DNA of 64,000 nt from Chondrus crispus (GCF_000350225.1 NW_005178610.1:186001-250000), one strand, 5' to 3'. Positions 11,303 to 22,625 are shown, counted from the first letter of the stretch. A program made the numbers and translations. Notes: a model not told the origin generated them from the sequence alone.

Positions 11303-11462
11303 ACCGTGAGAGAATGATTCACTTGGTGACCGTGACCGTCACACGTAGACAAGTCATGAGAGCAGTGGAATAATAAGAAGGTGGAACGGAGAAGACCTTC
11401 GTGTGACGTGACGGTCGTATACTGCCGAAAAGTGTTGCTCCGATGTGACATCGGCGTGACAA
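11303..11462. repeat. Dispersed repeat shared with 52540-52815
   Basis: Shares acaagtcatgagag, gtgtgacggtcgtat, ctgccgaaaagt and ccgatgtgacat in the same order with the region at 52.5-52.8 kb. No coding potential is seen. Confidence 0.65.
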
Positions 11463-11524
11463 TAAAATTTAGGCAAATATCAGGATGAATAGGCCAATGG
11501 TGTATAAACAGCTCCCACGCGCAC

Positions 11525-11665
11525 TGGAAACGCAACATGGGTGTGGATAATTTCTGACCAAAATTTTATGAACGTCCGGCCACAGCCAATGAATTGTGAT
11601 TGCACAAAAATCAAATCAAATTATGCCATGTGCCATTAGAGGCGCATGAGCAATATTTCATCATG
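11525..11665. repeat. Dispersed repeat, partner at 12250-12395
   Basis: Both segments carry, in order, aaaatttt, a cacagccaa core, gtga(t/g)tg, and attagaggcgcatgagcaat. They are diverged direct copies about 730 bp apart. Confidence 0.6.
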
Positions 11666-12056
11666 TATGCACAGTACAGCCCGCTGGCCTGGGAATCGCT
11701 GGTTTACATAATACATGCAAGTTTAAGGAAGAGATATGAATAAGGCATACGTCGTCGTGAGACGAAAGCTATGACGGTACCATATGGCATCACATGATTA
11801 TGGCACAGAGAATAGAAGTTGCTTTTCAATTTTCGGCGAGGTGATGCTAACACCTTTGTGCCGGGAGTGGCAACCGTTTGTTTCTGCACGCAAGTCGTAC
11901 TTGGTAATTGACACAACCAATTACCATGAAGTAATTGGGAATTAGGTGGGATTACGGGATTCGGTGGGATATTTGATTACGGGATTCGGTGGGATATTTC
12001 CTTTTATAATATAGAGGTTGGGATATTTCCTCTTATGGTATGGTTGAGATATTTCG

Positions 12057-12461
12057 GGACGATACGTTTTTGGCACATGTCAGGATCGATACCTAATGAC
12101 AAAAAACGTATCGTCCAGGCCTGATTCGACGTATGTGCGATTTTGGTACCGCCTACGGTATATGGCCCAAAACGTATCGTGCCGGGCGGTTTTAACGGCG
12201 ACAGTTTTCTGGTGGGACGATACGTTTTAGGCCGATTTACACGGCGGCACCCTCATACGTGCTGCATTGGAAACATTTCTGTTGGGAACTTCTGGCGAAA
12301 ATTTTGCCGACGGCGGCGCACAGCCAACAAAATGTGAGTGCGCAAAATTTAGTTTTTGTCGTGTGCGATTAGAGGCGCATGAGCAATATTATTAACTTCA
12401 TATTTTAGCACATACCGTGTCCCTCGTCTGGCAAGATTGTCAGATGCTCAAAACGTATCGT
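12057..12461. repeat. Cluster of five exact 12-mers ACGATACGTTTT in both orientations
   Basis: Forward copies at 12059 and 12217; inverted copies (AAAACGTATCGT) at 12103, 12169 and 12450. The first pair forms 15-bp arms (12057-12071 and 12102-12116) of a possible hairpin. The region has no gene. Confidence 0.65.
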
Positions 12462-12639
12462 GCTGGGGGAGGGCAAATACAGCAGGCAGATTGACTGGGA
12501 GGGCCTTATACTGCACTGACGGCGTCGCAGTGGGCATGTACGAGTTACACAATAATGCAGCGTAATATATGTCTTGAACATCAAAGCTTTCGAAGGTATT
12601 TACAGTGTGAAATTGAAAAGCGCCGTATGCAGGTTTCGA

Positions 12640-13060
12640 TAATCGTTGCCTCAACGACGCATTTTGGACGGGTGTGTCAGCGATGCGTTGGAGAGGGATG
12701 CGCGCACGATGCATTCTGGAGGGGAGCGTCTAGGATGCGAGCAGAGAGGGTGCCAAATTGATGGGTTGGAAGGGGTGCCTGAATGATACGTTCGAGAGGG
12801 GTGCACTCGTGATGTGTTCTAGAGGGGTGCACTCATCATTCGTTTTAGAGGGATGCCAGAATGATACGTTCGGGAGGGGTGCGCCCACGATGCATTCTAG
12901 CGGGATGCGAGATTGATATGTTCGAAAGGGGCGCGCCCATGATGCGGTTTGGAAGGGCGAGAACGATGCCTTTTCGAATCGTGCGAGAATGATACTTTGG
13001 AGAGGGCTACTCGCAAGACGCGTCCTGCAAGGGGCCTGAACGGTACGTTCTGCAGGGCAC
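12640..13060. repeat. Degenerate minisatellite, unit about 30 bp
   Basis: Repeated variants of gatacgttcgagaggggtgc followed by cccacgat. On the minus strand the period keeps a frame open and gives repeated PLxNVSFxHP-like peptides, which I take to be a by-product of the repeat. Confidence 0.7.
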
Positions 13061-13621
13061 CCCCCAAACACTACTGCATGGCAGAAATAATGGGAGTGGA
13101 GGCAACTCTCCTGATTGCATTCGCAACAAACCCGAAACGACTCCTTCCCTTTACTGATAGTTATATGTACCCTGTGCTTTGTACAGCGAGTGAAAGAAAG
13201 AGGAACACAGAAAATAAAACGACCGACTGCGAGTATTCACGTTTCATGGGCTAGAATATGCTACCGCGTTCGTACGCGAGATGGCCCATATCACTGGCGT
13301 CGGCGAGTCTGAGGGTCGGGGAAGTTTCGGCGAAAAGTGGGGCTGAACTTGCAACGACGGTAGCGGCGACAACAAAATTACGAACGGCTAAGTTGCTGAG
13401 GAGGTCGACATGCCTGAGCCAGACGAGGAGCAAGCTTTTCATGGCATCGTGAAGGCGACTGTGTAAGGCGTAGGAAGGAGTTTCACCTGAGGTCTCGTGG
13501 AGAGATGTGCGATTGAGCTCATGAAATAAAGCGTCGATCGCGAGGGAAGTCTGTTCATTACGCGAAAAGTCGGCGTCCCGTGTCTGATGGGTGCAGATAA
13601 GGAGGCCGGCGACATGACTAG

Positions 13622-13646
13622 GGGATATTTCCTTTTATAATATAGA
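13622..13646 (+). repeat. 25-bp TATA-like dispersed repeat, copy 3
   Basis: Same sequence as at 8547, ending just outside the left arm of the 1065-bp inverted repeat. The following bases to 13659 match the flank of the 8547 copy. Confidence 0.6.
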
Positions 13647-13659
13647 GTAAGGGATATTT

Positions 13660-14724
13660 CCTATACCCATGGGTTGGACGGATGGGAGGTTAGGCGTCGA
13701 AATTGGCATCGCTATTGAAGATTCCTGGGATGGAAGGCCTACTGGCTCCATAAAATATCTGCAAAAATTATATCAAAGCACGGGCCAAAACACTCCCCAC
13801 GCTCCGCGGCGGATGGAAGTCCCGAATCTCGGACGGAAGGCCTATTGGTCGGATGGAAGGTTTCATCGCTGGTTTCATCCGTGTCGCAGCCCTCGTTATG
13901 ATCATTCTTGACATGGCACTCACCTGTTGGCTACTTTGAATTCCACTCTTCCTGCCTTTCAGGTTTGAATGCCCTTTTTCCCGCCTTAAAACTGTACTCA
14001 CTGGCTCTCTCTCTTTTGACTGCTGCTTTCCATCTAAGACACCCATCCATTGGCCATTCCCTCTGGAGGCACCCATCCATTGGCCATTCCCTCCTGGGAC
14101 ACGGCGGCAAGTCTGGTCGGACCATCACAGATCCACTGACCGGATGCTACCGCTTCAATAGTTTTGTACGAGGGTAGAAACGTGTCTGTTTTTGCGAATG
14201 TGGCAGGGATTCTGAATATAGTTGTAGGGGAGAGCGCGAGGAGGATGGCTTTGCGAATACCGCCGGCATGCAACACCCGTAATTAGCGGGAAGAGTTGCC
14301 CTTGCTCACGCTCATTAATGGCCCGCCGTCCACGTCCATCTCTACAATCCCCACTGCGCGCCTCTCAAGCTGCCCCCGAACGGCACGTTGCTCCGACGTG
14401 CATCCGAGCTGCCCCTGCTCTCCAAAATTGATAGCAACAAATCGATGGCGACCTGAAAGCATCCCTGACCTGCATCACGGCGAGCTCGGCGGCGAGCTCC
14501 AGCGGGCACGTAGAAATCGGAAAGCAGGCGGCTGTGGCCCGGAGAGCATTCCCCGCTTGCTCCCCGACTGCACGGGGACAACGAGGCAATGGGTGTAGTG
14601 CAGAAACGCGCGAGGCGCGACCACCATCCGCAGTCAACTGGAGGGTCACGCACGGATAGGCGAATGTGTACAATGAAGCGGACACGCGCGGGAGTTTGAA
14701 GGTAAAGCGGTAGGCAAGCGGTGA
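13660..14724 (+). repeat. 1065-bp inverted repeat, left arm
   Basis: The reverse complement of 59647-60711, the same length, with one base difference noticed (an Arg/Pro codon change in a shadow frame near 14360). It starts at cctatacccatgggttgg and ends at taggcaagcggtga. Inside are two direct copies of cacccatccattggccattc near 14041-14090. It has no clear gene; the short open frames repeat in both arms. Confidence 0.9.
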
Positions 14725-15265
14725 TTAGGGGAGTAGGGCGTATATATTATATATTAGGAATTTAGGGGGTTAGGAAGGTAGGTGGGTTAGGAGGGTATTG
14801 TGGGTTAGGAGGGTATTGTGGGTTAGGAGGGTATTGTGGGTTAGGAGGGTATTGTGGGTTAGGTGGATTAGAAGGGATTAGGGGTTTAGGGGATATTTCC
14901 TTTTATAATATAGAGATTGGGATTTAGGAGTAGGATGGTTTTTGTACTTTAGGGATTCGGTGGGATTCGGGGATTTAGATTAGGGGAGTAGGGCGTATAT
15001 ATTATATATTAGGAATTTAGGGGGTTAGGAAGGTAGGTGAGTTAGGAGGGTATTGTGGGTTAGGTGGGTTAAGTGGGTTTTAGGGGATTAGGGGATTTAG
15101 GGGATTTAGGGGATTTAGGGGTTAGGGGATTTAGGGGATTAGGGGATTAGCAGGATTAAGGGATTAGCAGGATTAGGGGATTAGCGGGGAGTAAGGCTTT
15201 AGAAGGATTTGGAGATTAGCGGGATTAAGGGATTCGCGTGATTAAGGGATTAAGGGGATTAGGTC
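14725..15265 (+). repeat. G-rich telomere-like tract
   Basis: About 540 bp made of ttaggg, ttagggg, gggttaggagggtattgt and ggatttagg variants. Four tandem copies of gtgggttaggagggtatt occupy 14780-14850, and a repeated block agggcgtatatattatat occurs at 14736 and again near 14992. It begins at the base after the left inverted-repeat arm. Related G-rich blocks are at 28026-28200 and 46060-46222. Confidence 0.75.
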
Positions 15266-15386
15266 GTGATTTTGATCGTGGGGAAGGGCTGCGTGGAACG
15301 CCGATGCGGGAATAGTTTTCACCGCGGTGGTGGTAGTCTTTTGAGTTTGGATCACACACATAGCTCGCTTTCTACACCTCTCAATC

Positions 15387-15962
15387 ATGCACAAAGCGAG
15401 GATCGTGAACCGTCTAATTCCGGATGTAATCCCGTCTCCACCCTCCTCTGTCGAAGATCCATCTTCTCCCGTTTCTCTCTCTTCTAGGATGAATTCTGCG
15501 TCGTCACAGCTCTCCGACACTCCAAGTGTCACCCCGCCTTCATCCCCGGAGATCGACTTTTGCCCGCCACCCATCCTTATCCGCTCTGCCGAAGTACGCG
15601 CCGCCTTTCTATCGCTGCATTCGGACCACGCCGCCTCCTCCTGCGAAGACCACGGCACGCACCCCATCCCAACGCTTCCACACCCGGCTCTGCAGCCCGC
15701 ACAGGAGAGCAGCGCAGTCTCCACCCGCACTCGCAGCTCGACCTCGCCCTCGGGCAAATCGCCGGCGCCTCTAGGCCCGTCGTCTCGGCCTATCGTGACA
15801 TGCTCCCCGACTCCGTCCGGCAGGGATACACTCGCCGCTTCTCGTCTCCGTGCCCAAACCCCTGAAGCACTACCTCCAAGTCTTGCCCGCGCAAGGACGC
15901 CTCCGCGCCGTAGTTCTCGTCTCGCACGTTTGCATTCTGGCAGTCAAAGTCTGCACAAATGA
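15387..15962 (+). CDS. Ser/Pro-rich disordered protein, 191 aa
   Basis: Open frame from ATG 15387; a second possible start is at 15489 (MNSASSQLSDTPSVTPPSSP). The product is rich in Ser, Pro, Thr and Arg, with many SP/TP sites (SPPSSVEDPSSPVSLSS, TPPRRSSRLARLHSG) and no fold that I recognise. The RRSSRLAR end could bind nucleic acid or serve as a nuclear signal. An antisense frame of 171 codons overlaps it, but its composition looks less natural. It lies just after the telomere-like tract. Confidence 0.35.
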   Translation: MHKARIVNRLIPDVIPSPPSSVEDPSSPVSLSSRMNSASSQLSDTPSVTPPSSPEIDFCPPPILIRSAEVRAAFLSLHSDHAASSCEDHGTHPIPTLPHPALQPAQESSAVSTRTRSSTSPSGKSPAPLGPSSRPIVTCSPTPSGRDTLAASRLRAQTPEALPPSLARARTPPRRSSRLARLHSGSQSLHK

Positions 15963-17746
15963 ACGAAAGGTCACTCCTCAAGCACATGAAAGCGAGTAGT
16001 AGTAGTGCGATTCAAGTAGCAAAAGTTAGCCCGACATGAGTGAAGTCAATCCCACGAGGTGAAAATAAAAGCCAGCAATCGCGGGCAATGAGTGTTCTCT
16101 AAACTACCATGTTTTAGAGCACGCGTCCAAGGAGTCTCATGCGTGTAATACTCGCGCTCTGGTTCAGAAAGCCGCACCACTCAGCATATGCGCTGCTCAA
16201 AGGACCATTTCCTAAGTTTGTCTGTAAAATATCGCGTTGTTGTTTCCCTTTGCTCACAAACTCGCTGGACGTAAAGCAACCCCCGAGATTGAAATATTCC
16301 ACTACGAGTTTTGCGGACTGACCTCCAGCAACGTACCTTCCCGCAACAATCACAAGTCTGGTACACCGTCGTGCTCGCGAATGCTCGCCGACGCAAATAT
16401 TGTAGCGCGCCGCGAAGGATAGAAAGGTTCTCTCAGTCGACACGTGTTTTGTCTTCTTGACAGGCTGAGGGGGGGTTAGGAAGTAGGGGAAGCGGAAAGG
16501 GAGGAAGGCCGCACGGACGGCTGTTGCAGTGCAGGCAGACCTGGTCCTCGCATTCTTTCTTTGTGTGGGCAGGGAGGGGGAGGGCGCTTTGGGAACGTTG
16601 TGAGAGAAGGCATGACCGCTGGCGAACATGTTCGTCTTGATACACAATGTACTCGTGCGTGCACTCGTACGTACGCTACGGTACGGTGCCACGCGATGCG
16701 GAGCGGGACCGTACTACTGTACACTACTGTACACTACTGTACACTACTGCACTACTGTACAGTACTTACGGTACTACGTTACGCACAGTTCGGTACTGCA
16801 CGGTATTGTACGAGTACGTACTGTACATTGCTGTATCTGCGCACGTCCCGTATGCGGTGTATATCTGTGTACTGTACAACACCGGGCCCCGGCGTTGTAC
16901 ACAGATATACTACAACGTCATAGAATTGCGAGAACTGCACACCTCATTACACCTGCGCACTGGGCCCTAGATGTCCATTGATTCATGCTGGGTCACTAAA
17001 GGCCCTCGTCGCCGTTCATTCCTGGGCCTTTTCATTGCTCATTGCCCTCGGCTCCATCGCATTTATATCTCGCCGCTTTCGCCGCATATCTCTCGCATAT
17101 CTCTCTGTCGCCCCGTTCGACGACCGCTTCATTTAAGTCGTTTCTTTATCCCGCCAAACGTAATTTGACGCGCACGCGTTTTCCTTGCATTTCCCGCCAA
17201 ACAGATATTCCCCATATCTTCCCCCTTACATTCCTTATTCCTTATCATCCGTTACTGTTTTGTGCACATCAGACAGAGAAATAATGTGTACGCGGGGATA
17301 TGCTCGAATTTGCGGCAACAAGCAAGAAGGGGGATGTGACAAGAGAACTCACTACCAATTCACTCATTCGTAGGAGGCTGTCATAGGAATGGAGGGAAAA
17401 GTGGAGGGTTAGGGCATAACGTAGTAGTAGTTCGTGTTTATGTTGAATTGGAGGGAACCGTCTCCTTTTCGATTCTTCTTTTTTTGGTTCTCTCGGTTTA
17501 TGAAGACACGTAGAGTAGTGATTACACGGCGTTCCACACTTTCCAAGTCATCATGCCTTGATGATTTTGTTTTTGTGCAGCCCGAACCTGTTGAAAGGAG
17601 AAACCTCTGTACGGTTGTGTGTAGAGTATAGTCGAGAATGCTCAGATAATGACGTTTATTGTACTCTAGAAACCTACGGAAGCGAATATTGGTCCCATCT
17701 GCAGCTGCTACACCCAGTCTCTTCATCAACGCAGTAGAGTGAGTGT
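15963..17746. other. Region without a convincing gene
   Basis: A minus-strand frame at 16114-16692 is open for 192 codons but shows no recognisable motif. Low-complexity sequence rich in gtac and ctactgta occupies 16640-16920, with internal palindromes such as tgtacaacaccgggcc and its partial inverted copy. Nothing else is recognised. Confidence 0.4.
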
Positions 17747-17790
17747 GTTCTATATAAATGGAGGCCGTCAGGCCTTCATTTATATAGAAC
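17747..17790. promoter_or_regulatory. Palindrome carrying a TATA box on both strands
   Basis: Perfect 14-bp arms GTTCTATATAAATG (17747-17760) and CATTTATATAGAAC (17777-17790) surround a 16-bp GC-rich centre. Each arm holds TATATAAA-like sequence, so it could fire in both directions. It lies 111 bp before the ATG at 17901. Confidence 0.6.
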
Positions 17791-17900
17791 CAGTCAGGCC
17801 ATCAGTGTGGTTGAACAGTGGTGCGAGGGTGTACGAGAAAACCCAAACAACTACCTTTTCAAGTTCGGGTCGGAGAAACAGTGACATCTCCAGTTTGGAG

Positions 17901-19917
17901 ATGTCTCATCAGTATGACGTCGGAGATGGTGGAGATGGTGGTGTGATTGTAAACGTGTTTGGTGGTGAGGAGGAGGAGGAGGTTTTGCAGACTGCCAGCG
18001 AGGGTTTGGAAATGATCCAAGATGCGCAACACTGTGCTGCTACTCCGGCTGGTGCTGCCTTTGCAGGGGCGCGGAACACGGATTTCGGGCATGCCGCCCA
18101 GGTCCAGTTCCAGCCTCAGCCCTCCAACGCCTCCTGTGGCGATGGGCAAGAGGAAGACACGGAAGGCACGGAGGGGGTTCATGGTCATGTCCAAGGGCTG
18201 TCGAACGGCAGCGGCACTGGCGGCGGCACCGACGCCGACGCCGACGCCATCGCGGGCGCCGACGCCATCGTGGACGTCGACGCTAACGCCGACCTATCCT
18301 GGGATTGCGCGAATGGCAATGAGTCTGAAGGTGGGAAAGACGGAGAGGTTTGTTTCGACTTTAAGACTGTGAGAGTCGACCAAATCTCGGAAAGGCTCTG
18401 TGCAATGGTAGATGCACGGAAGTCGTCTATCCGCAAGTGTCCGAAGGTCAACAAGAGGAAGTTGACTATGGGCCGGAAGAGGAAGAAGACTCTGGCGGTC
18501 GCCGAGCGGAAAAATGGCTCCATTCGGGAGGCCTGGGTTGACGAGCTCCGAAAGCTTTATAGAGCACGACTTCTTCACCTCTCGAGAAGCGACGCTGGAG
18601 GACGACTCCGCGGCGATAAAAGGGAAGCCGGCATACTCCGCGCTTCCCTTGTCGCAGTTCAACAACAGCGATGTGCAGGAGATTTTCATGACGGAGTATG
18701 ACCGGAAAGTCCGAAACGGTGGGAGTTTAAGCAGTTTTCTCCAGATGGTCACCGTGGTTGGTCAGTATCTCCGTCTGCATATCGTCCTCGGACATACGAA
18801 CGTGAAGACCTGTTGGGAGCCCGGAAGCCTATACCGTGCGGTATGCCATAGGGATTCGATTGACCTCTTCCTCGATTACTACGACGCCAAAGGCCAGTGC
18901 ACAACGGTGATGACCAAAGCCTTGCATCTCCGCAAGACGGCAGAGTATGCAAAGGTCTTCTTCTCCGACCGTGACGTGCACCTGACCGCAGAGGCTGAGA
19001 GATCCAGGCTTAAGCTGCAAAAGGTGTACAACTCGCAGAAAAGCCTGGCACGCTCTCGAGCCAACCACCGCAAGCAGCTCGAGGAGCGTGTCGCCGAAGG
19101 AACCGTTTTCCTGGAAGAAGACTTTCGCCGATGCTTCAAGATTGTGAAGAACGACTTGGACGGAATAATCTCTTTGTTTCTGAGCACGAAAAGCTCTCAG
19201 GGCACTGGGCAGGCTCTGGCGCGCTTGAATACTCAACAGTTAATGAGAAAATGGTCCATCAACCTTCTCTTAATGCTCATTTTCTCAGCAGCCGGTCAGC
19301 GTCCGCAGGTGTACACTACGCTTCAGTGCCCTGACGAGAATGAGCTGATCGACATGAGTGAACAAGCTGCAAGGGTGCACTTCTTCGAAATGCGGACCAC
19401 TGTGGAAAAAACGAAAAGGAAGGCTGACTTTCCGAACGTCCTTGTACACAAGTCAGCCTTCAAGTTTGTGAAATTTCATCAACAAGTCACGAGGAAAATC
19501 ATAATCCAAAGAACGGAGGTCGAGGAAGGTGAGGATCCGTCGAAGCCTCTGCTGATGCACACGGAAAATGGTGATTTCCTCAGCACGGCACAGGTCACAC
19601 GGGTCCTCAAGAACTTTTTGAAGTGCCATTTCCCGGATCTCAACCACATCACCATGATGTCCCTAAGGAGCAGTTATGGGACGATGATGATGGCGGCGTA
19701 CCGGGACAAGAGGCTCTTCAGAGATCTTGACGAGGACGCCTTTCTGCGGCTTCTTGGGAAAGTCATGAATACCTCTGTAGAGCAACTCATGACCACCTAC
19801 ATTGGAGTTGACCGCAGTGAATTTGAGGATTCTGCGAGGGAACTCAACAAAGTGCTGAACCTGAATGCTGACAATGATGAAAGCGGGAGCATGATGTGTG
19901 CCGACTTTCTGGGTTGA
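17901..19917 (+). CDS. Tyrosine-recombinase-like protein (frame change near 18560)
   Basis: The N-terminal part (ATG 17901, MSHQYDVGDGGDGGVIVNVF) is acidic with a DADADAIAGADAIVDVDANAD repeat-like stretch, then a basic KRKLTMGRKRKKT segment. The frame moves by +1 around 18550-18570 and continues as a core-binding-like helical domain, then a catalytic-like domain. Candidate catalytic residues are Arg in GQRPQVYTTL (codon 19300), Arg in SLRSSYGTMM (19666), and Tyr in LGKVMNTSVEQLMTTYIG (19798), where the usual His of LGH is Lys. This resembles Crypton-type and other eukaryotic tyrosine recombinases, but the first His is missing (MMSLR), so activity is uncertain. AATAAA follows at 20003. The shift could also be a short intron. 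Confidence 0.5.
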
Positions 19918-20736
19918 GTCCTTCAAATTTCCTTGTGTCTTCGGAGAGATGAAAGAGTTCTAGTAGGCCTAGGGTAACTTGCATTCTACAGTTCGCTTCG
20001 CAAATAAAAACTCTCCAGACGTCTTTCTAACCTGCGTCCCTGCTTTTGACTTTTTGACTCACTTTTGACTCTTTCAACTCTTTCACTCCTTGACGCTTGC
20101 CTCTTCACTCTTAATTCTGATTCTGACTGTCCGAAAATCCATGAACTGTAGTTGGCTATACGCCGCCCTCATTGCGCCGTTGTTTTGTTTTGTTTACTGC
20201 AAAACCCTGGCGAATGGAGGCCAGTCGCCCCGTGTGACGCGAAGGCGTAGTTTAGTCTGATGTGATCAGAGCAGGGATGGCAGCGGCGCGGAGTCGGAAG
20301 CTGTAGAAACAGGCACACTGTATCTCATCGCACAATGGAAGAAAATCGAGAAAGGGGTGTGATCGTGGACTGGGGAAGGATGAAGTTGGTTGAGCATGGT
20401 TACATGGCAATGGCGCCCGTAAAGAGGGATGCAGAGACTTTAGCAGCAAGCAAAATTGATCGCCCGCGGCGCGGGCTGGTGATGGGGACACAAGGGAATG
20501 GGCGGAAGGCGTAATGATGTCCTTCAAAACGGCAAAGGAGGGCTCTGCATAGGCCCGTTTTGGGGACGGCCGGAGCCTCCGTTTCGGCGTGGGCGTTCGC
20601 AGCGGCCGGTGGTTTTGTCTAGAAAAGGAGAACAGGTTCGAATACTTTTAAGGATTGCGCGACGCAGTCCTTGCTGTATAAATTTTGCATCGTGATCAAA
20701 GGCAATGCTTACGCGTATTTGAACCGGTGGCATCCA
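19918..20736. other. Intergenic region
   Basis: Contains the AATAAA at 20003-20008 for the preceding gene. A short minus-strand frame (20252-20527) and others are open but unconvincing. No repeat is recognised. Confidence 0.4.
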
Positions 20737-20960
20737 GTGATCAGTAGCAACTGATCGCAGGCTGGCCAGGGGTGTCGTACAACACCGTCCTTGCCGTGAA
20801 AATGTGCAAAATTTGAGATGTGGGAGCTGTGATCAGTGGCCACTGATCACAGCCCGGCGAGGGGTGTCGCACGACACCGTCCTTGCTGTAAAAAGTGCAA
20901 ATTTTGAGATTTGGGAGCCGGGCCGGCGAGGGGTGGCGTCCGATACCGTCTTTGCTTAAA
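20737..20960 (+). repeat. HP2 palindromic array upstream of the Uma2 gene
   Basis: Three units. The middle one has the perfect 20-bp palindrome TGATCAGTGGCCACTGATCA at 20830-20849 followed by a near-perfect ggtgtcgcacgacacc; the first and last are degenerate. Each unit continues with accgtc(c/t)ttgctgt and an A/T stretch with ttgcaaat-like sequence. Confidence 0.8.
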
Positions 20961-20996
20961 AATAGTGGCAAGCCTGTCTTCGCCATTCGTATAGAG

Positions 20997-21078
20997 CATA
21001 ACGTTTGCAGTGGACCCTACATTCCTCTTTAACATTTTTTAAGATCTCCAGGTTTCGGGATAAACTGGCTATGTCAGT
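20997..21078 (+). repeat. 82-bp direct repeat, left of the Uma2 gene
   Basis: Starts cataacgtttgcagtggacc and ends actggctatgtcagt. It is copied at 22544-22625 with one mismatch, so the Uma2 gene lies between direct repeats. Confidence 0.85.
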
Positions 21079-21180
21079 CGTCCTGGTGATCATCCAAGTT
21101 ACCTGGCGTCTTCCAGCTTTCAAGAACCATTCTATATAACCCCTAAAGCCCGTGTCGACCGCACGGAACGACGGCACTGC

Positions 21181-22397
21181 ATGGACATGGCCTCAACCAT
21201 AACGAAGGACAACAATAGCGCCCCGTCTGCAATCGTCGACGAACTTGTTGCCGATTTTCCAGGTCCTGCACAAGTGGCAAAACGACCAGGTCATTCGGTC
21301 CACAGCGACGAAGAACCCAGGGCCCTTCATCTTACCCCCTGCACGTTTACGCGGTACGCCGAACTTCCGCAAGGTGACCGTGAGAAATACGACCTCGTCG
21401 ACGGCCTGCTTGTCTTCTCACCAAGGATGGGCGATAACTTGCACGAACGCATAGTGTCCTACATTATCAGCAAAGCTCAAGTTCTTCACGCCACTAAGAA
21501 AGCGTACATAACCATTTATGGACGCGGAAAAGTGTACATACCGAGTCGCAGGAGGGCTTTGGAGGCTCAGTTCGGTGAGGTGTTCGATGACTCCGGCTCA
21601 CCTACGTCCTCGCCAGGTGGGTCTAGTTCCTCCGGAAAATCGGACACGGTACGCGAGCCGGACGTCTCCATCGGCAAATATCGTGACGATAGAGCTATGG
21701 AGTCCACAGCAGGCGAGGAATCAAAGACAATCAGGTTGGAAAAAACGTTGATCCCCCGGTACTCGTGTTTGAGGTCACGAGTCCCTCCACTCGCAGTGTC
21801 GACCTCGACAGTAAGTGGAGAGCGTACCGCCGAGCCAACATCGAAGAATACGTTATTGTCGACCGTGGTGGAGTTGGTGGAAAAGATGCTTGCGTCATTG
21901 TGGGTAAACTTCATGGCCAAAGCGACAAGGACGGGGACCGACAAGCGTCTGGCGATCCTACTATAACCACTCGCGCCAGTGGCAGTTCGCTGATGTACCA
22001 CAGAAAGATCTATCGGGGAAATGAGTCCGTCATATGCCGTATCTTCCGCCGTGAAGACAAGATAACGGTGAAAGAGTTGCTCAATCCTCCGAGTGGGACT
22101 AAGGTGATCGAATACGAGCTGCAGCACAGGGACACCGCAGAGATCAGGAAACAAGCCGCACAGATAAGGAAACTCACAAAACAAAGGGATGAAGCTCTGG
22201 CGGTCGTAGACAGATTGGAAAACGAAAAGATGCAGAATAAGCGCGGCCGAAACGACATAAGTGCGGATAAAACAGGGGCAAGCCGAAGCATGGACAAAAA
22301 TGACTCGTCCAGCAGCAGCCCGAACAAGAAGAAAGGCAAGAAGAAAGACCTCTGCGGACAAGGCTCGAAGAAGGGTGGGGGAGGGTCGGCGAAGTAG
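21181..22397 (+). CDS. Uma2-family (DUF820) endonuclease-like protein, split over two frames
   Basis: The first frame (ATG 21181) gives YDLVDGLLVFSPRMGDNLHE and VREPDVSIGKY; the second, entered by a -1 shift around 21740-21770, gives PPVLVFEVTSPSTRSVDLDS, KWRAYRRANIEEYVIVD and a long coiled coil. These match the Uma2/DUF820 order: GELL...H, PDV, then ExxSPSTRxxDxxxKxxxYxxxGVxEYWIVD, a PD-(D/E)XK-type fold common in cyanobacteria. The Asp of PDV, the Glu of VFEVTS and the Lys of DSKW are present. The shift lies by a run of six A. A coiled coil (EIRKQAAQIRKLTKQRDEAL) and a Lys/Ser-rich tail follow. The gene is flanked by 82-bp direct repeats, and HP2 arrays lie on both sides. Acquisition from bacteria is inferred. 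Confidence 0.7.
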
Positions 22398-22543
22398 GCA
22401 AATAGTATAAGCAAGTATGCGGATGAATAGGAAATGCGATTTGATTTTAGGAAAGTAGCAGGATGCGTAGGCCAACTGAGACAAACAAGTTGTCGTGACT
22501 CGAATGTACAAGTTAGCTTTTTGCCAAAACACGTGTTTTCCAA

Positions 22544-22625
22544 CATAACGTTTGCAGTGGACCCTACATTCTTCTTTAACATTTTTTAAGATCTCCAGGT
22601 TTCGGGATAAACTGGCTATGTCAGT
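22544..22625 (+). repeat. 82-bp direct repeat, right of the Uma2 gene
   Basis: Partner of 20997-21078, same orientation, one mismatch seen. Confidence 0.85.

Noticed and set aside
12730-13071. Minus-strand open frame with repeated PLxNVSFxHP peptides
   Set aside because: The repeat follows the period of about 30 bp of the DNA minisatellite, which keeps several frames open. There is no natural protein composition.
13660-14724. Open frames of 65-106 codons inside the inverted-repeat arms
   Set aside because: They occur on both strands and overlap each other. Their repetition in the second arm only reflects DNA identity.
15242-15757. 171-codon minus-strand frame
   Set aside because: It overlaps the Ser/Pro-rich plus-strand frame. 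No motif and a less natural composition, so taken as a shadow, although the strand is not certain.
16114-16692. 192-codon minus-strand frame
   Set aside because: No recognisable motif, and it runs into low-complexity DNA. Could be real, but I cannot support it.
20620-20680. ggttcgaat motif resembling a tRNA T-loop
   Set aside because: No cloverleaf could be completed on either side.
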